A stretch of DNA of 64,000 nucleotides from Anaerocolumna sp. Lineage in GTDB: Bacteria > Bacillota > Clostridia > Lachnospirales > Lachnospiraceae. Position 1 is the stretch's first letter, and every line of letters begins with the position of its first letter. The notes under the pieces are model-generated. The model did not search any database. It was not told the DNA's origin and saw only the letters and a list, made by a program, of their open reading frames with translations. The stretch covers positions 1 through 64,000 of the forward strand of contig JAQSXJ010000035.1 of NCBI GenBank assembly GCA_029256725.1, in the 5' to 3' direction. The position numbers and the translations under genes were made by a program. Shown piece by piece: positions 1-8,972 of the stretch.

Positions 1-1
1 T

Positions 2-436
2 TATACTTACAGTATTCCAATGGCTACTGCACCATTAAACAGCGTCAGGCGTGTACTTGCATATGGTTCTTCCGTTATAGATCCTGATAAGATCTTAATG
101 GGAATGCCAAACTACGCCTACGATTGGCCGCTTCCCTATATCAAAGGCGAAACCAAAGCAGAAACCATCAGCAATGTAGAAGCCATTGAACGGGGAGTTC
201 TGCATAATGTAACTATTCAATTTGATGAAGCATCACAGGCACCTTTTTATTATTATACCGGCGAAGATGGCGTAGAACATGCTGTGTGGTTTGATGATGC
301 CAGAAGTATGAATGCTAAGTATCGACTCATTCCGGAATTTGGATTGAGTGGTTCAGGTGTTTGGCAGATTATGAACTACTTCCCAGGAGCCTGGCTAGTG
401 GTTAATAATTTATTTGAAGTAGCTAAAGTTCTATAA
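2..436 (+). CDS. GH18 family spore cortex/germination hydrolase, C-terminal part (5' end outside window)
   Basis: The reading frame is open to the left edge; the codons before the first ATG at 20 read YTYSIP, which fits the family pattern seen before 'MA.APLN.VRRVL.Y', so the gene begins outside the window and only its last ~145 residues are here. ILMGMPNYAYDWPLPY and the end segment with GVWQIMNYFPGAW match the last strands of the GH18 TIM barrel of YaaH/SleL-type proteins, which cleave spore cortex peptidoglycan. The catalytic DxxDxE motif would lie upstream and is not visible. It probably forms an operon with the multicopper-oxidase-like gene 25 bases downstream, suggesting a spore-envelope context. 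Family is clear; the exact enzyme is inferred. Confidence 0.85.
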   Translation, partial: YTYSIPMATAPLNSVRRVLAYGSSVIDPDKILMGMPNYAYDWPLPYIKGETKAETISNVEAIERGVLHNVTIQFDEASQAPFYYYTGEDGVEHAVWFDDARSMNAKYRLIPEFGLSGSGVWQIMNYFPGAWLVVNNLFEVAKVL

Positions 437-461
437 AAGTCAGATTTTCAGGAGTTATACA

Positions 462-1412
462 ATGAATAGTAATGCTCATCAATCAATAGAATCCAAAGGC
501 CCTGCATATATATGGGAATCACACATTATGACTCCCGATATGTCCATAGCCCATTATAAGAGCTCTTATAAAGTAAGGTCTTTCTGCCTTAGAGCAGAAC
601 CCATTGAACACCCAATCCTTTCTGAGGTCACCCTTGATGCATTAGGTTATAACGGCAAAACTCCGGGTCCTGCTATTGTGATTGTGCAAGGGGAATGGCT
701 CTTTCTGACTCTTGAAAATCATTTAGATGAAGTAACAGGAATAATGATACAAGGATACGCTAAAGCCGGAGCGTTGAAAAACATCTCAGATTTTGAGCAA
801 TACGGTCCTAGTATTGAACCGGGAGCTTCCTACACCTACAAACTTCTCTGCGACAAACCCGGAACTTTCCTCTACCGTTCCTCCCATGATTTTCAGTCAT
901 CACTAGGCCTTACCGGCGCTTTGATTGTTCTTCCTGCTGAGGAAAATATTGATCCGGATAATATTCCGGATAAAGATTTTATAATATTAATGCAGCAATG
1001 GGAAATATCTGAGCTACCTTTGGGAAATATCCTCCCCGGCAAATACAAACCCAATAAGTATCGTAGAAATCCCAACTTTTTTACCTTAAATGGAAAATGT
1101 TATCCCAGTACTGCTCCTATCTACTTTAACAAAGGCGATAAAATAAGAATGCGTTTTATTTCTAAAGTTGGCGAAGTTGGTTGGATTCATTTAGAGGGGC
1201 ATCCCTTTGAAGTAATTACAATTAATGGATTTTCAAGATATCACCAGATGAATGATACAATAGAATTTAGTTCGGGATATCGCTCAGAAATCGAGCTGAC
1301 AGCAAACCACCCGGGAAATTGGCTGCTAAATGCGACCGCAATATTTCAACAGTCCAATAACGGCATATTCCCGGGTGGTATAACTTCTAATATTATATAT
1401 TTAAAAGTTTAG
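462..1412 (+). CDS. Multicopper-oxidase-like cupredoxin protein lacking most copper ligands
   Basis: A 316-residue protein preceded by a CAGGAG ribosome site. Cupredoxin-like features occur in family order: NGKTPGPAI (64-72), a GTFLYRSSHDF segment (135-144), GLTGALIVLP (149-158), HLEGHPFEVI (243-252) and HPGNWLLNA (283-291). The copper-site motifs are eroded: the first HWHG position reads IQGY (96-99), the YHSH position reads YRSSH, the third motif HxxHLHGH keeps only H243 and H247, and the last HCHxxxH reads NATAIFQ (290-296). A functional laccase centre therefore looks unlikely. No signal peptide is visible. It follows a GH18 spore enzyme in the same direction, so a spore-coat structural role (compare CotA, an active coat laccase) is a reasonable guess only. 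Confidence 0.75.
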   Translation: MNSNAHQSIESKGPAYIWESHIMTPDMSIAHYKSSYKVRSFCLRAEPIEHPILSEVTLDALGYNGKTPGPAIVIVQGEWLFLTLENHLDEVTGIMIQGYAKAGALKNISDFEQYGPSIEPGASYTYKLLCDKPGTFLYRSSHDFQSSLGLTGALIVLPAEENIDPDNIPDKDFIILMQQWEISELPLGNILPGKYKPNKYRRNPNFFTLNGKCYPSTAPIYFNKGDKIRMRFISKVGEVGWIHLEGHPFEVITINGFSRYHQMNDTIEFSSGYRSEIELTANHPGNWLLNATAIFQQSNNGIFPGGITSNIIYLKV

Positions 1413-1418
1413 TAATGT

Positions 1419-2156
1419 TTAGTTCTCCAGAACCCTGCTTAAGAACTCTCTAGTTCTTTCATGCTTGGGATTATTAAAGATATCTTCAGGTTTTCCTTCT
1501 TCAGCAATTACTCCCTGATCCATAAATACTACTCTGTCTGCTACATCTTTAGCAAAACCCATTTCATGGGTCACGATTAACATGGTGAGTCCCATACCTG
1601 CCAGTTCTTTCATGACTTTAAGAACTTCTCCTACCATCTCAGGATCAAGAGCAGAGGTAGGTTCGTCAAAGAGCATAACATCAGGTTCCATAGACAGCGC
1701 TCTGGCGATTGCAACTCTTTGCTTCTGACCGCCTGATAACTGTCTTGGTTTGGCATTAATAAATTGAGCCATTCCTACTGTCTTTAGATATTTTAAGGCA
1801 ACTTCCCGTGCCTCATCTTTTGTTCTCTTTAAGACCTTCAACTGACCGACCATACAGTTGTCCAATATATTATAATTATCAAACAAATTAAACTGCTGAA
1901 ATACCATACCAAGTTTTGTACGATATTTAAAGAGATCATGCTTGTCGTCTAAAATATTTTCACCATTATATATAATCTGTCCTCCGGAAGGTTTCTCTAA
2001 AAGATTGACACATCGAAGAAGCGTTGATTTACCGGATCCCGATGACCCGATAATGCAGATAACCTCTCCTTTATTTACTGTAAAATCAATGTCTTTTAAG
2101 ACTTTATGTTCACCAAAGGATTTACTTAAATGCTGAATTTCAATTAAATTCTCCAT
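1419..2156 (-). CDS. Polar amino acid ABC transporter ATP-binding protein (probably lysine)
   Basis: A 245-residue cytoplasmic ATPase of the GlnQ/HisP type that powers amino acid import. It shows Walker [10 protein letters not shown], the Q-loop region [11 protein letters not shown], signature [15 protein letters not shown], Walker [15 protein letters not shown] and the switch histidine in VTHEMGF. Full length for the family. It is the last gene of a three-gene minus-strand unit (binding protein, permease, ATPase) whose leader contains a lysine riboswitch, so lysine is the likely substrate. Gene order and family are clear; the substrate is inferred from the riboswitch. Confidence 0.93.
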   Translation of the reverse strand: MENLIEIQHLSKSFGEHKVLKDIDFTVNKGEVICIIGSSGSGKSTLLRCVNLLEKPSGGQIIYNGENILDDKHDLFKYRTKLGMVFQQFNLFDNYNILDNCMVGQLKVLKRTKDEAREVALKYLKTVGMAQFINAKPRQLSGGQKQRVAIARALSMEPDVMLFDEPTSALDPEMVGEVLKVMKELAGMGLTMLIVTHEMGFAKDVADRVVFMDQGVIAEEGKPEDIFNNPKHERTREFLSRVLEN

Positions 2157-2269
2157 TGAATTACCTATACTTCCTTTCTACTTCACTTATAATTTCAAAT
2201 TTTTGCTAATAAAATGGTTCTCTTTAAATGCAGCTGTCTTTACTAATGTTGTAACTAACTGCTATTCTA

Positions 2270-3034
2270 TTATCTTCCAGCCTTTTTAACTTTGTCTTCA
2301 GGCTTTTCCACCTGCATCTGATTACCAAGCAGAATATAATTGTCCGGACCATCCAGCTTTTTCTCAGCAAAGCGTAGAAGCTTTGTAATGGAATATGTCA
2401 TAACAAAATAAATAATACAAGTAATAAAGAAGGTATCATAATAACGGAAGGTATTGCTGACAACAGATTTCGACATGAAGAAGAGCTCGGTTACAGAGAT
2501 AACATTTAATACAGAGGTATCTTTAATGTTAATAACGAACTCATTTCCGGTAGCGGGCAGAATATTACGGATAACCTGAGGCAGAACTATGTAGCGCATG
2601 GTCTTAATGTGGTTCATACCAATCGCCTGTGCAGCTTCAAACTGTCCTTTATCAATGGAAATAATACCACCACGGACAATTTCAGACATATATGCTCCTG
2701 TGTTGATGGAAACGATAAAAATTGCTGCTATAGTCTTGTTCATACTAATGTTCAAAGCTTCTGCAGAACCATAAAATATCAACACTGCCTGCACGATCAT
2801 AGGAGTTCCTCTGAAAATGGCAATATATACTGATAAAATAATATTCACAATTTTTAGAACAATCTTCTTGATCCCTCTTTCAGGAACCGGGATGGTACGT
2901 ATAACTCCAATTAAAAGACCGATAACAGTTCCGACTACGGTTCCTATAATGGATATATACAAGGTAGCCCATGCTCCACGTAAGAACATTGGCCAATAAC
3001 TCATAAGAATATCTAATATACGTTCAAAATTCAT
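2270..3034 (-). CDS. Polar amino acid ABC transporter permease (probably lysine)
   Basis: An integral membrane permease of the HisM/GlnP type, 254 residues from the chosen start MNFERILDIL. A TTG at 3079 would extend it by 15 residues, but the sequence before it has no ribosome site and the added residues do not look like family sequence. The first membrane segment is rich in glycine and isoleucine (TLYISIIGTVVGTVIGLLIG), and the cytoplasmic loop that contacts the ATPase is visible as GGIISIDKGQFEAAQAIGM. It sits between the binding protein and the ATPase in the riboswitch-controlled unit and should form a homodimeric channel. Confidence 0.9.
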   Translation of the reverse strand: MNFERILDILMSYWPMFLRGAWATLYISIIGTVVGTVIGLLIGVIRTIPVPERGIKKIVLKIVNIILSVYIAIFRGTPMIVQAVLIFYGSAEALNISMNKTIAAIFIVSINTGAYMSEIVRGGIISIDKGQFEAAQAIGMNHIKTMRYIVLPQVIRNILPATGNEFVINIKDTSVLNVISVTELFFMSKSVVSNTFRYYDTFFITCIIYFVMTYSITKLLRFAEKKLDGPDNYILLGNQMQVEKPEDKVKKAGR

Positions 3035-3224
3035 CTTTATACCATTGCATACCGCAAACCGACTACGGTATTGCCACAAATAATACAGGTTGAAAGAGGC
3101 CTAATGTGGCATCCTTTCTATAATTATATTTTCTTTCAACCCTTTCCTTCTCCAGACTTAAGAAAAACCGGCTGCAGACATCACACCCGGTTTTTCCTCT
3201 GATAAATATACAGTCTGACCCTGA

Positions 3225-4064
3225 TTAATTAGCAGCAGGCTGATTCTTTATAGCGTTATCCATAATGCTTGTTCGGTCTTCTTCTGAAATTCCTGAAAGA
3301 ATCTCATTTATTTTAGCAGTTAGTTCACTGCCCTTCTTTACACCAACCGCAATTGCAGTATCATCATCTGAGGTAACAAAGCCATCTGTGAATTCAACCA
3401 TTACAAAATTTTCATTAGCAGAGGAAGCACTGACACCTTCCGGACGCTCAGATACATAACCATCAATGATACCGGATTCCAATGCAACTCTCATGGAAGG
3501 GAAGCTATCCATGGCTGTTTCCTTTTTAACACCTTCAATCTGATCGATTACATTATAATGGAAAGTACTTAACTGTGCAGTTACTTTTGCTCCTTTAAAA
3601 TCCTTGATAGAAGTAGCATTTTCATAAGCGCTTCCTTTTTTAACTACCATAACCAGATTGGATTTATAATAATTTTCTGTAAAATCAATTGCTTCTTTTC
3701 TCTCAGCAATAGGAGACATGCCAGCAATGATAGCATCGATCTTACCAGAAGTCAGAGCGGGTAAAAGTCCCTCCCATTCTGTTTTTACAATAACAAGTTT
3801 CTTACCAAGGCCATCTGCTATTTTCTTTGCTATCTCAACATCATAGCCACCTGCATATTCAGAAGCTCCGTCAATTGCAACAGCAGCATTTGAAGAATCT
3901 AACTGTGTCCAGTTAAAAGGAGCATATGCGCACTCCATTCCAACACGAAATACCTCTTCCCCAGATGCAGCATCACTTCCCCCATTGTTCTTGGTTCCAC
4001 ATGCTGTGAAAAGTGTCACTACGGACAAAGTTACAGCAAGCATAGCCATCCATCTCTTTTTCAT
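3225..4064 (-). CDS. Amino acid ABC transporter substrate-binding lipoprotein (probably lysine)
   Basis: A 279-residue bacterial extracellular solute-binding protein of family 3. The start at 4064 is preferred over an ATG two codons upstream because AAAGGAGAG lies at proper distance only from the former. The N-terminus has lysines, a hydrophobic stretch and a lipobox ending FTACG, so the mature protein is a membrane-anchored lipoprotein. The family 3 core is seen as FRVGMECAYAPFNW, GYDVEIAKKIADGLGKKL, DAIIAGMSPIAERKEAIDFT and YKSNLVMVVKKGS. It is the first gene after the lysine riboswitch, so lysine is its most likely ligand. Confidence 0.92.
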   Translation of the reverse strand: MKKRWMAMLAVTLSVVTLFTACGTKNNGGSDAASGEEVFRVGMECAYAPFNWTQLDSSNAAVAIDGASEYAGGYDVEIAKKIADGLGKKLVIVKTEWEGLLPALTSGKIDAIIAGMSPIAERKEAIDFTENYYKSNLVMVVKKGSAYENATSIKDFKGAKVTAQLSTFHYNVIDQIEGVKKETAMDSFPSMRVALESGIIDGYVSERPEGVSASSANENFVMVEFTDGFVTSDDDTAIAVGVKKGSELTAKINEILSGISEEDRTSIMDNAIKNQPAAN

Positions 4065-4218
4065 AACCATCTCTCCTTTTTATTATCCCTTTTCATGGGT
4101 ATTTATAAGTTCAAACCGATTTTTAATGTCTAAGGGTGTTAAATGCATTATTACGATCCTAGCAAAATCTTTAGTTTAACTTATATATTACAATTTTAAT
4201 TCATAGAATTTATGCATT

Positions 4219-4251
4219 AAAAAAAGTCCTAAACAAATATAATAGGACTTC
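4219..4251 (-). terminator. Intrinsic terminator of the lysine riboswitch
   Basis: On the minus strand AAGTCCTA pairs with TAGGACTT around a ten-base loop and is followed by seven T. It lies directly downstream of the L-box aptamer and ~155 bases before the binding-protein gene, the usual arrangement for a lysine-induced transcription stop. Confidence 0.85.
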
Positions 4252-4267
4252 TAAATACAGCCCCACA

Positions 4268-4450
4268 ATCCCAAATGAGATAGCACAACTTATCAGCTGG
4301 GTAGCCGATAAGACAGTCCTGCAGCTATTAACTGCAGCCCCAACAGTATGCATTGAGGATGCATAACTGCTTCGGCGGTCTTTCCTTCTCCTAATCCTCA
4401 TAGCTCCTCTGCTCTGATTAAGACTGTTAAAGGCCGCGCCTCTACCTCAC
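4268..4450 (-). promoter_or_regulatory. Lysine riboswitch (L box) aptamer
   Basis: Read on the minus strand, the leader shows L-box conserved blocks in the right order: AGAGGCGCGGCC near the 5' end, GACCGCCGAAGCA (around 4368-4380), GGGGCTGCAG, GGACTGTCTTATC and TTGTGCTATCTCATT at the 3' end. The closing P1 helix is TGAGGTAG (4442-4449) with CTATCTCA (4276-4283), eight pairs including one G-U. A P5-like helix is CTTATC with GATAAG. With the terminator at 4219-4251 this should switch off transcription of the downstream ABC transporter when lysine is abundant. An upstream hairpin (4445-4463) can compete for the 5' strand of P1. Confidence 0.9.
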
Positions 4451-4485
4451 TGCCATAGTGAGGTTTTATTCAATTCATGTTTTTA

Positions 4486-4514
4486 ATCTTACAACACAAG
4501 TTTAAGCTTGTCAA
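4486..4514 (-). promoter_or_regulatory. Sigma-A promoter of the lysine transporter operon
   Basis: On the minus strand TTGACA (4509-4514) and TAAGAT (4486-4491) are separated by exactly 17 bases, placing the transcription start just upstream of the riboswitch aptamer. Confidence 0.8.
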
Positions 4515-4612
4515 TCCTTCAAAACGATTTTTTCAGTCTAGATGGGGGTTAGCCGAATGCCCCATGCTACAGATGCATATATTAAATTATATACCAGCAA
4601 AGGTTTGATAAC

Positions 4613-5626
4613 ATGAATCCTGTCAAAAAAATACTTCACGGTCTCCTGCTTGTTACTGCTACTCTATTGTTTCTTATTCTATATGAACATTTTAATCTGG
4701 AAAAACAGTTGGCACTGGCTCCTACTCATAATACTGCTGTCTCCGAATCTCCTTACACGATAGGTTGGTCTGTTTATAACAGTGACTACGAATTTTTTCA
4801 GACTATGGAAGACGGCGTATTGGCAAAAGCTAAGGAGCTTGGAATAAAAGTTATAACACACAATCAGCAAAGCAGTACTTCTGAAATGATTTCGGGTGTT
4901 TCCGACTTAATAGCACAGGGTATTGATGCTTTAGTGATCTCTCCCTTTAATCCGGATGCCATGCCTGTAATTTCTGCAATGGCACATAATGCAGGAATTC
5001 CCATAATAATTGTTGATATAGGAACTGACGATGCCTCCTATGATGCCTTTATTGTATCCGATTCTTATGGCGGAGGGGTTCTGGCTGCCGAATATGCCCT
5101 TAAACTCTTGCAGGATAAGGATAACGCCAGTAAAAATGCTGCAATCATTAAAACTGAAGCCACTGCAGAGTATGCTAACCTAAGAGGCGAAGCCTTTAAA
5201 AGAGTAATAACTGACGGCGGCTACACAGTTGTAGACGAACTAAGGGGAGATTCCAGAGAAGATTTAGGGTATTATGCCATGAAGGAGCTTCTTGCCAAAT
5301 ATGGTGATGAACTGGCTGTTGTATTCAGCGAAAATGATCGAATGGCCATCGGTGCAGCTAATGCAATTAAAGAAGCCGGTAAGACTGGTGATATCATTTT
5401 AATCGGGTTTGACGGAGATACCGCTGCAATAGCAGCCATTAAAGATGGACTTATGCAAGGTACGATAGCTCAAAGGCCTTATGAAATGGGAGCATTAGGT
5501 ACCGAAACAGCATATAAGATACTACGCGGTGAACCTCTAAACTTTGATGACAGGACAGATAAACTGATGTTAGTGGAAGTCAGCCTTATTGATCAATATG
5601 CTAATATAATGCCTTTGATTCCTTAG
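4613..5626 (+). CDS. Orphan sugar-type periplasmic binding protein with N-terminal membrane anchor
   Basis: A 337-residue protein of the ribose/galactose-binding (Peripla_BP_4) superfamily: YTIGWSVYNSDYEFF starts the first lobe, GIDALVISPFNPDAM and GIPIIIVDIG are typical ligand-lobe strands, and ILIGFDGDTAAIAAIKDG and TIAQRPYEMG mark the second lobe. The N-terminus has one hydrophobic segment (about 8-24) and no lipobox cysteine, so it may stay membrane-tethered outside the cell. No sugar ABC ATPase or permease is adjacent, so it could serve a distant transporter or a sensor kinase. An AAAGG ribosome site precedes ATG 4613. Transcribed away from the lysine operon. Confidence 0.8.
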   Translation: MNPVKKILHGLLLVTATLLFLILYEHFNLEKQLALAPTHNTAVSESPYTIGWSVYNSDYEFFQTMEDGVLAKAKELGIKVITHNQQSSTSEMISGVSDLIAQGIDALVISPFNPDAMPVISAMAHNAGIPIIIVDIGTDDASYDAFIVSDSYGGGVLAAEYALKLLQDKDNASKNAAIIKTEATAEYANLRGEAFKRVITDGGYTVVDELRGDSREDLGYYAMKELLAKYGDELAVVFSENDRMAIGAANAIKEAGKTGDIILIGFDGDTAAIAAIKDGLMQGTIAQRPYEMGALGTETAYKILRGEPLNFDDRTDKLMLVEVSLIDQYANIMPLIP

Positions 5627-5810
5627 CTCTACTTTAACTATACTAATCCAATGACCACATATGATAATAATAGTATTTACCAGATTCCTTCATAATTTCC
5701 AGTATTAATTTGTAGATTTATGTCATATATTGTATTACAATAATCCTATTGAATTCTGCAAATTTGTTATATCTATTATAATAATACGTAAATCTCAGGG
5801 AGGATATTTC

Positions 5811-7529
5811 ATGAAGAAATTATACTGGTACATCCTTGGTGCACTGATCCTAGTCTGTATAGGTGCATTGGGAATCTCAAATTTACGCTACCGCAATACA
5901 GATATGTCCTACCCCTCTTTTTTGGAGGCTGTGGAGAAAGAACAGGTAGCTTCTGTAACTTTAACTACGGATAGTGCTAATTTTCATGCATTTTTAAAGG
6001 ACAACAAATCCGAAAGATATACCGTTCCCAATCCCCAAACAGAAAACTTTACGGAATATCTCCTATTGCATAACGTTAAGTTAAATTTAACACAGGATAA
6101 CATATATGTTAAAGCACTTCAGATTTTATTTCTCCTTGCCGTCGGAAGTGTAATATTCCTCTCCCTTCGAAAGAATACCAATAATAAACCACTGATTTCC
6201 GATGCCACCAAAAAATCTGCGACAACACCTAAAGTCAACTTCAGCCAGATTGCCGGTAATACTGAGGCAAAATCAATGGTTGAAGATATCATTTCATTTA
6301 TTAAAGAACCGGACAAGTATAACGACGTTGGTGCCCGCATGCCCAGAGGTATCCTCTTATATGGACCTCCCGGAACCGGTAAGACCCTTATGGCTAAAGC
6401 TATTGCAGGTGAGGCTGGCGTACCTTTTTATGCCATGAGTGGCTCTGACTTCGTACAGATGTATGTAGGTGTAGGTGCCAGCCGTGTACGTTCCTTATTT
6501 AACAAAGCCAAAAAAAGTGAACGAGCTGTAATCTTTATTGATGAAATTGATGCAATCGGAAAGAAAAGAGCCCGAAGCCTCTCAGCAAGCAATGACGAAA
6601 GGGATCAGACCTTAAATGCTCTCTTGACAGAAATGTCAGGTTTCCATGATAACAGCGGCATTGTAGTCATTGGTGCTACCAACAGACTCGATACCCTCGA
6701 TGATGCTCTTCTTCGGCCAGGACGTTTTGACAGACAGATAGAAATCGGACTGCCGGATGTGAATGCCCGAAAGAAAATACTAAGCCTGTACGCTGGTCAA
6801 AAACCCTTATCTGATGACGTAAACCTGGAAGGTTTAGCAAAATCAACAGTGTACTTTAGCGGTGCCATGTTAGAAAATCTATTAAATGAGGCAGCCATTA
6901 ACGCAGCCAATGAAAAAAAGAAGGTTATTAATACAGAGCATATTGACAGAGCTTTCTATACTGTTATTGCAGGTGCACCGATTATGGATAGAAGCTATAT
7001 TTCTGAAAAAGATAAGAAAATAACTGCCTATCATGAAGCGGGACATGCCCTGGTAACGAAATTAATAAAGCCGGATCAATATATTTCTAAAGTAACCATT
7101 ATACCAAGTGTCAAAGGCGCCGGAGGCTTTAATCTGTCCATACCAAAAGATACTCTATTTAAATCCAAGCAGAGTATATTATCAGAAATTAAAGTGTTAT
7201 TAGGCGGACGGGCAGCAGAAGAAATTATATTCGGTAAAGAAGAAATCACTACAGGTGCCAGTAACGATATCGAAAAGGCCTCTTCCTTACTTTATGATTA
7301 TATGAGTCGTTACGGAATGGATGAGGATATGGGTATGTTCAGCCAGGCAGCACTTGCTGATACCCTTGATAAAGGGCTTTTGGAAAAATGTCGTCTGCAG
7401 ATGAAGCAATTGTATCATGAAGCTCTTGAATTATTAACTGCCAACCTTTCTATTTTGGAAAGCATAACGAATGAACTACTGGATAAGGAATCCTTAAACG
7501 GTAATGATATTGATAGAATCTGTGCGTAG
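5811..7529 (+). CDS. ftsH: ATP-dependent zinc metalloprotease FtsH
   Basis: A membrane-bound AAA+ protease that extracts and degrades membrane and soluble proteins. Starting at ATG 5811 (GGGAGG ribosome site) it is 572 residues: two N-terminal membrane segments (about 5-23 and 103-119) flanking an extracytoplasmic domain, Walker A GPPGTGKT (185-192), Walker B IFIDEID (241-247), the second region of homology ending RPGRFDRQI, and the zinc motif HEAGH (408-412) with D486 in [11 protein letters not shown] as probable third ligand. It is shorter than most FtsH (about 600-650), mainly at the C-terminus, and may be a secondary paralogue. It stands alone and ends at a strong terminator. Confidence 0.93.
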   Translation: MKKLYWYILGALILVCIGALGISNLRYRNTDMSYPSFLEAVEKEQVASVTLTTDSANFHAFLKDNKSERYTVPNPQTENFTEYLLLHNVKLNLTQDNIYVKALQILFLLAVGSVIFLSLRKNTNNKPLISDATKKSATTPKVNFSQIAGNTEAKSMVEDIISFIKEPDKYNDVGARMPRGILLYGPPGTGKTLMAKAIAGEAGVPFYAMSGSDFVQMYVGVGASRVRSLFNKAKKSERAVIFIDEIDAIGKKRARSLSASNDERDQTLNALLTEMSGFHDNSGIVVIGATNRLDTLDDALLRPGRFDRQIEIGLPDVNARKKILSLYAGQKPLSDDVNLEGLAKSTVYFSGAMLENLLNEAAINAANEKKKVINTEHIDRAFYTVIAGAPIMDRSYISEKDKKITAYHEAGHALVTKLIKPDQYISKVTIIPSVKGAGGFNLSIPKDTLFKSKQSILSEIKVLLGGRAAEEIIFGKEEITTGASNDIEKASSLLYDYMSRYGMDEDMGMFSQAALADTLDKGLLEKCRLQMKQLYHEALELLTANLSILESITNELLDKESLNGNDIDRICA

Positions 7530-7577
7530 ATATCTGCAATAGAAGATCTTTATTATTCTTAATTCTGCACACATTAT

Positions 7578-7617
7578 AAAAGCGGCTGTACATTCTAAAA
7601 ATGTCAACCGCTTTTTT
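7578..7617 (+). terminator. Terminator after ftsH
   Basis: AAAGCGG and CCGCTTT form the outer stem, extended by ACATT with AATGT, followed by a run of T. It lies 50 bases after the ftsH stop. Confidence 0.8.
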
Positions 7618-7849
7618 AATTACTATTCTACTTATCTCTTACTGTGCAATAGAATTAAGTGTTATCATATTTGATGATTTACTTCAACCTTTTTTACAGA
7701 CGCGCCCTAATGCGCATAAGATTATACTAATATATCATTATATCCGCCTTGAAACTATGAAACGTGCCATGCAGTTTCTATCAGCAGACCATCTAAGTAT
7801 CCGGGATATAGCTGAACGCTGCGGCTATAAAAATGCTGCTGCGGTATGA
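7601..7849 (+). pseudogene. Remnant of an AraC-type HTH regulator
   Basis: The last ~45 codons read RLETMKRAMQFL followed by LSIRDIAERCGYKN, the pattern of the first helix-turn-helix of AraC-family regulators. The second HTH is missing: the frame stops inside the inverted repeat that forms the trxA terminator. At the 5' end the only ATG lies inside the ftsH terminator, with no ribosome site and no effector domain. This looks like a decayed fragment trapped between two terminators, not an active gene. The residues before RLET are not recognisable. Confidence 0.5.
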
Positions 7850-7864
7850 TACCGCAACAGCATT
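7832..7864 (-). terminator. Terminator of trxA
   Basis: On the minus strand AATGCTGTTGCGGT pairs with ACCGCAGCAGCATT (one mismatch) around a five-base loop and is followed by TTTTAT. It lies 18 bases beyond the trxA stop. Confidence 0.8.
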
Positions 7865-7881
7865 TGTTCATCACTCTCGAA

Positions 7882-8199
7882 TTACTCATCCGCTTTCTTT
7901 AAAAGCTCCTTGATTTGTGCCTTAGTCTGAACTCCAACGGATTTTTCCTTCAATTCACCGTTTTTAAAAATCAGCAATGTGGGAATGGAGCGAACTCCGT
8001 ATTCAGCTGCAATATCAGAATTCTCATCAACATTGAGCTTTCCTACCTTAACCTCTTTCTCCTCTTCCGCAATAGCTTCTACTGTAGGGCTTAGCATTTT
8101 ACATGGTCCGCACCAATCAGCGTACAGATCTACCAAGACAACTTTATCATCTTTTAAAACTTCCTTATCAAAATTCTCATTATTTAATACATGTACCAT
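7882..8199 (-). CDS. trxA: Thioredoxin
   Basis: A 105-residue cytoplasmic thioredoxin that reduces protein disulfides. The active site is WCGPC (C30 and C33), followed by the cis-proline region RSIPTLLIF. Length and fold pattern are standard. An AGGAGG ribosome site precedes ATG 8199. It lies 66 bases downstream of a glutathione-peroxidase-type gene on the same strand, and in bacteria lacking glutathione such peroxidases are usually reduced by thioredoxin, so the two probably work as a pair. No thioredoxin reductase is in the window. Confidence 0.95.
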   Translation of the reverse strand: MVHVLNNENFDKEVLKDDKVVLVDLYADWCGPCKMLSPTVEAIAEEEKEVKVGKLNVDENSDIAAEYGVRSIPTLLIFKNGELKEKSVGVQTKAQIKELLKKADE

Positions 8200-8265
8200 A
8201 ATATGACCTCCTGTTTCTATTTCATTGTTTTTGTCTGCATCTTACTAGGGTGTACTGTTATTGTA

Positions 8266-8745
8266 TTATTTCTTTAACAGTTCCTTTATCTTCTCTTCCA
8301 TCTTGGCTGGATTTACAGTGGGTGCATATCTTTCAACCACATGTCCCTCCTGGTCAATAAGGAATTTTGTAAAATTCCATTTAATATTATTGCCTAATGT
8401 ACCTTTGGCTTCATTTTTCAAATATTTATAGATAGGATGTGTATTATTTCCGTTAACATCCACTTTCTCATACATATCAAAAGAAACACCATAATTTAAT
8501 TGACAAAATGAATTGATTTCATCATTATTTCCCGGATCCTGTCCGGCAAACTGGTTACAGGGAAATCCAAGAACAACGAGACCTTCCTCTTTATACTTCT
8601 CGTATAGATCTTCCAAATCCTTAAACTGTGGAGTAAATCCACATTTACTGGCAGTATTTACAACGATAGCTACCTTTCCTTTGTATTCGTCCATGGAATG
8701 CTCCTTGCCGTCCATTTTAACGGCAGTATAATCATAAAATCCCAT
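8266..8745 (-). CDS. Glutathione peroxidase family thiol peroxidase (Cys type)
   Basis: A 159-residue peroxidase of the GPx family, which reduces hydrogen peroxide and organic hydroperoxides. The peroxidatic residue is cysteine in NTASKCGFT, in place of selenocysteine; the family Gln is in FPCNQFAGQ and the Trp in WNFTKFLID. The cysteine in FPCNQF is a good candidate resolving residue for a thioredoxin-dependent cycle. Two adjacent ATG codons exist; the second (8745) has the better distance to AGGAGG. The thioredoxin gene follows directly, supporting use of thioredoxin as reductant. Confidence 0.92.
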   Translation of the reverse strand: MGFYDYTAVKMDGKEHSMDEYKGKVAIVVNTASKCGFTPQFKDLEDLYEKYKEEGLVVLGFPCNQFAGQDPGNNDEINSFCQLNYGVSFDMYEKVDVNGNNTHPIYKYLKNEAKGTLGNNIKWNFTKFLIDQEGHVVERYAPTVNPAKMEEKIKELLKK

Positions 8746-8919
8746 CATAAACCTCCTGAAAATCTTTTTTATTTTGCTTAATTAAATTGTATTTAATACA
8801 ATTAATATATCTCTTTCTTGTTCATTTGTCAATACCCTTGTAAAGAGATTATCAAATAATCCTTTATTACACTTATATGCTTTTCCTCATCCAGTTATAG
8901 TTTGTCTTATTTACATAAA

Positions 8920-8956
8920 AAGAGACCACAACTTATGTCATAAGCTTAGGTCTCTT
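8920..8956 (-). terminator. Terminator of the agmatine-degradation unit
   Basis: AAGAGACC and GGTCTCTT form the stem; on the minus strand it is followed by TTTTT. It lies just after the stop of the gene at 8973-9602. Confidence 0.75.
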
Positions 8957-8972
8957 CTATATTTCTTATACA

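Noticed and set aside
4210-4401. 63-codon minus-strand frame beginning MRIRRRKDRRS
   Set aside because: It lies wholly inside the lysine riboswitch aptamer and terminator; the frame is a by-product of structured RNA sequence.
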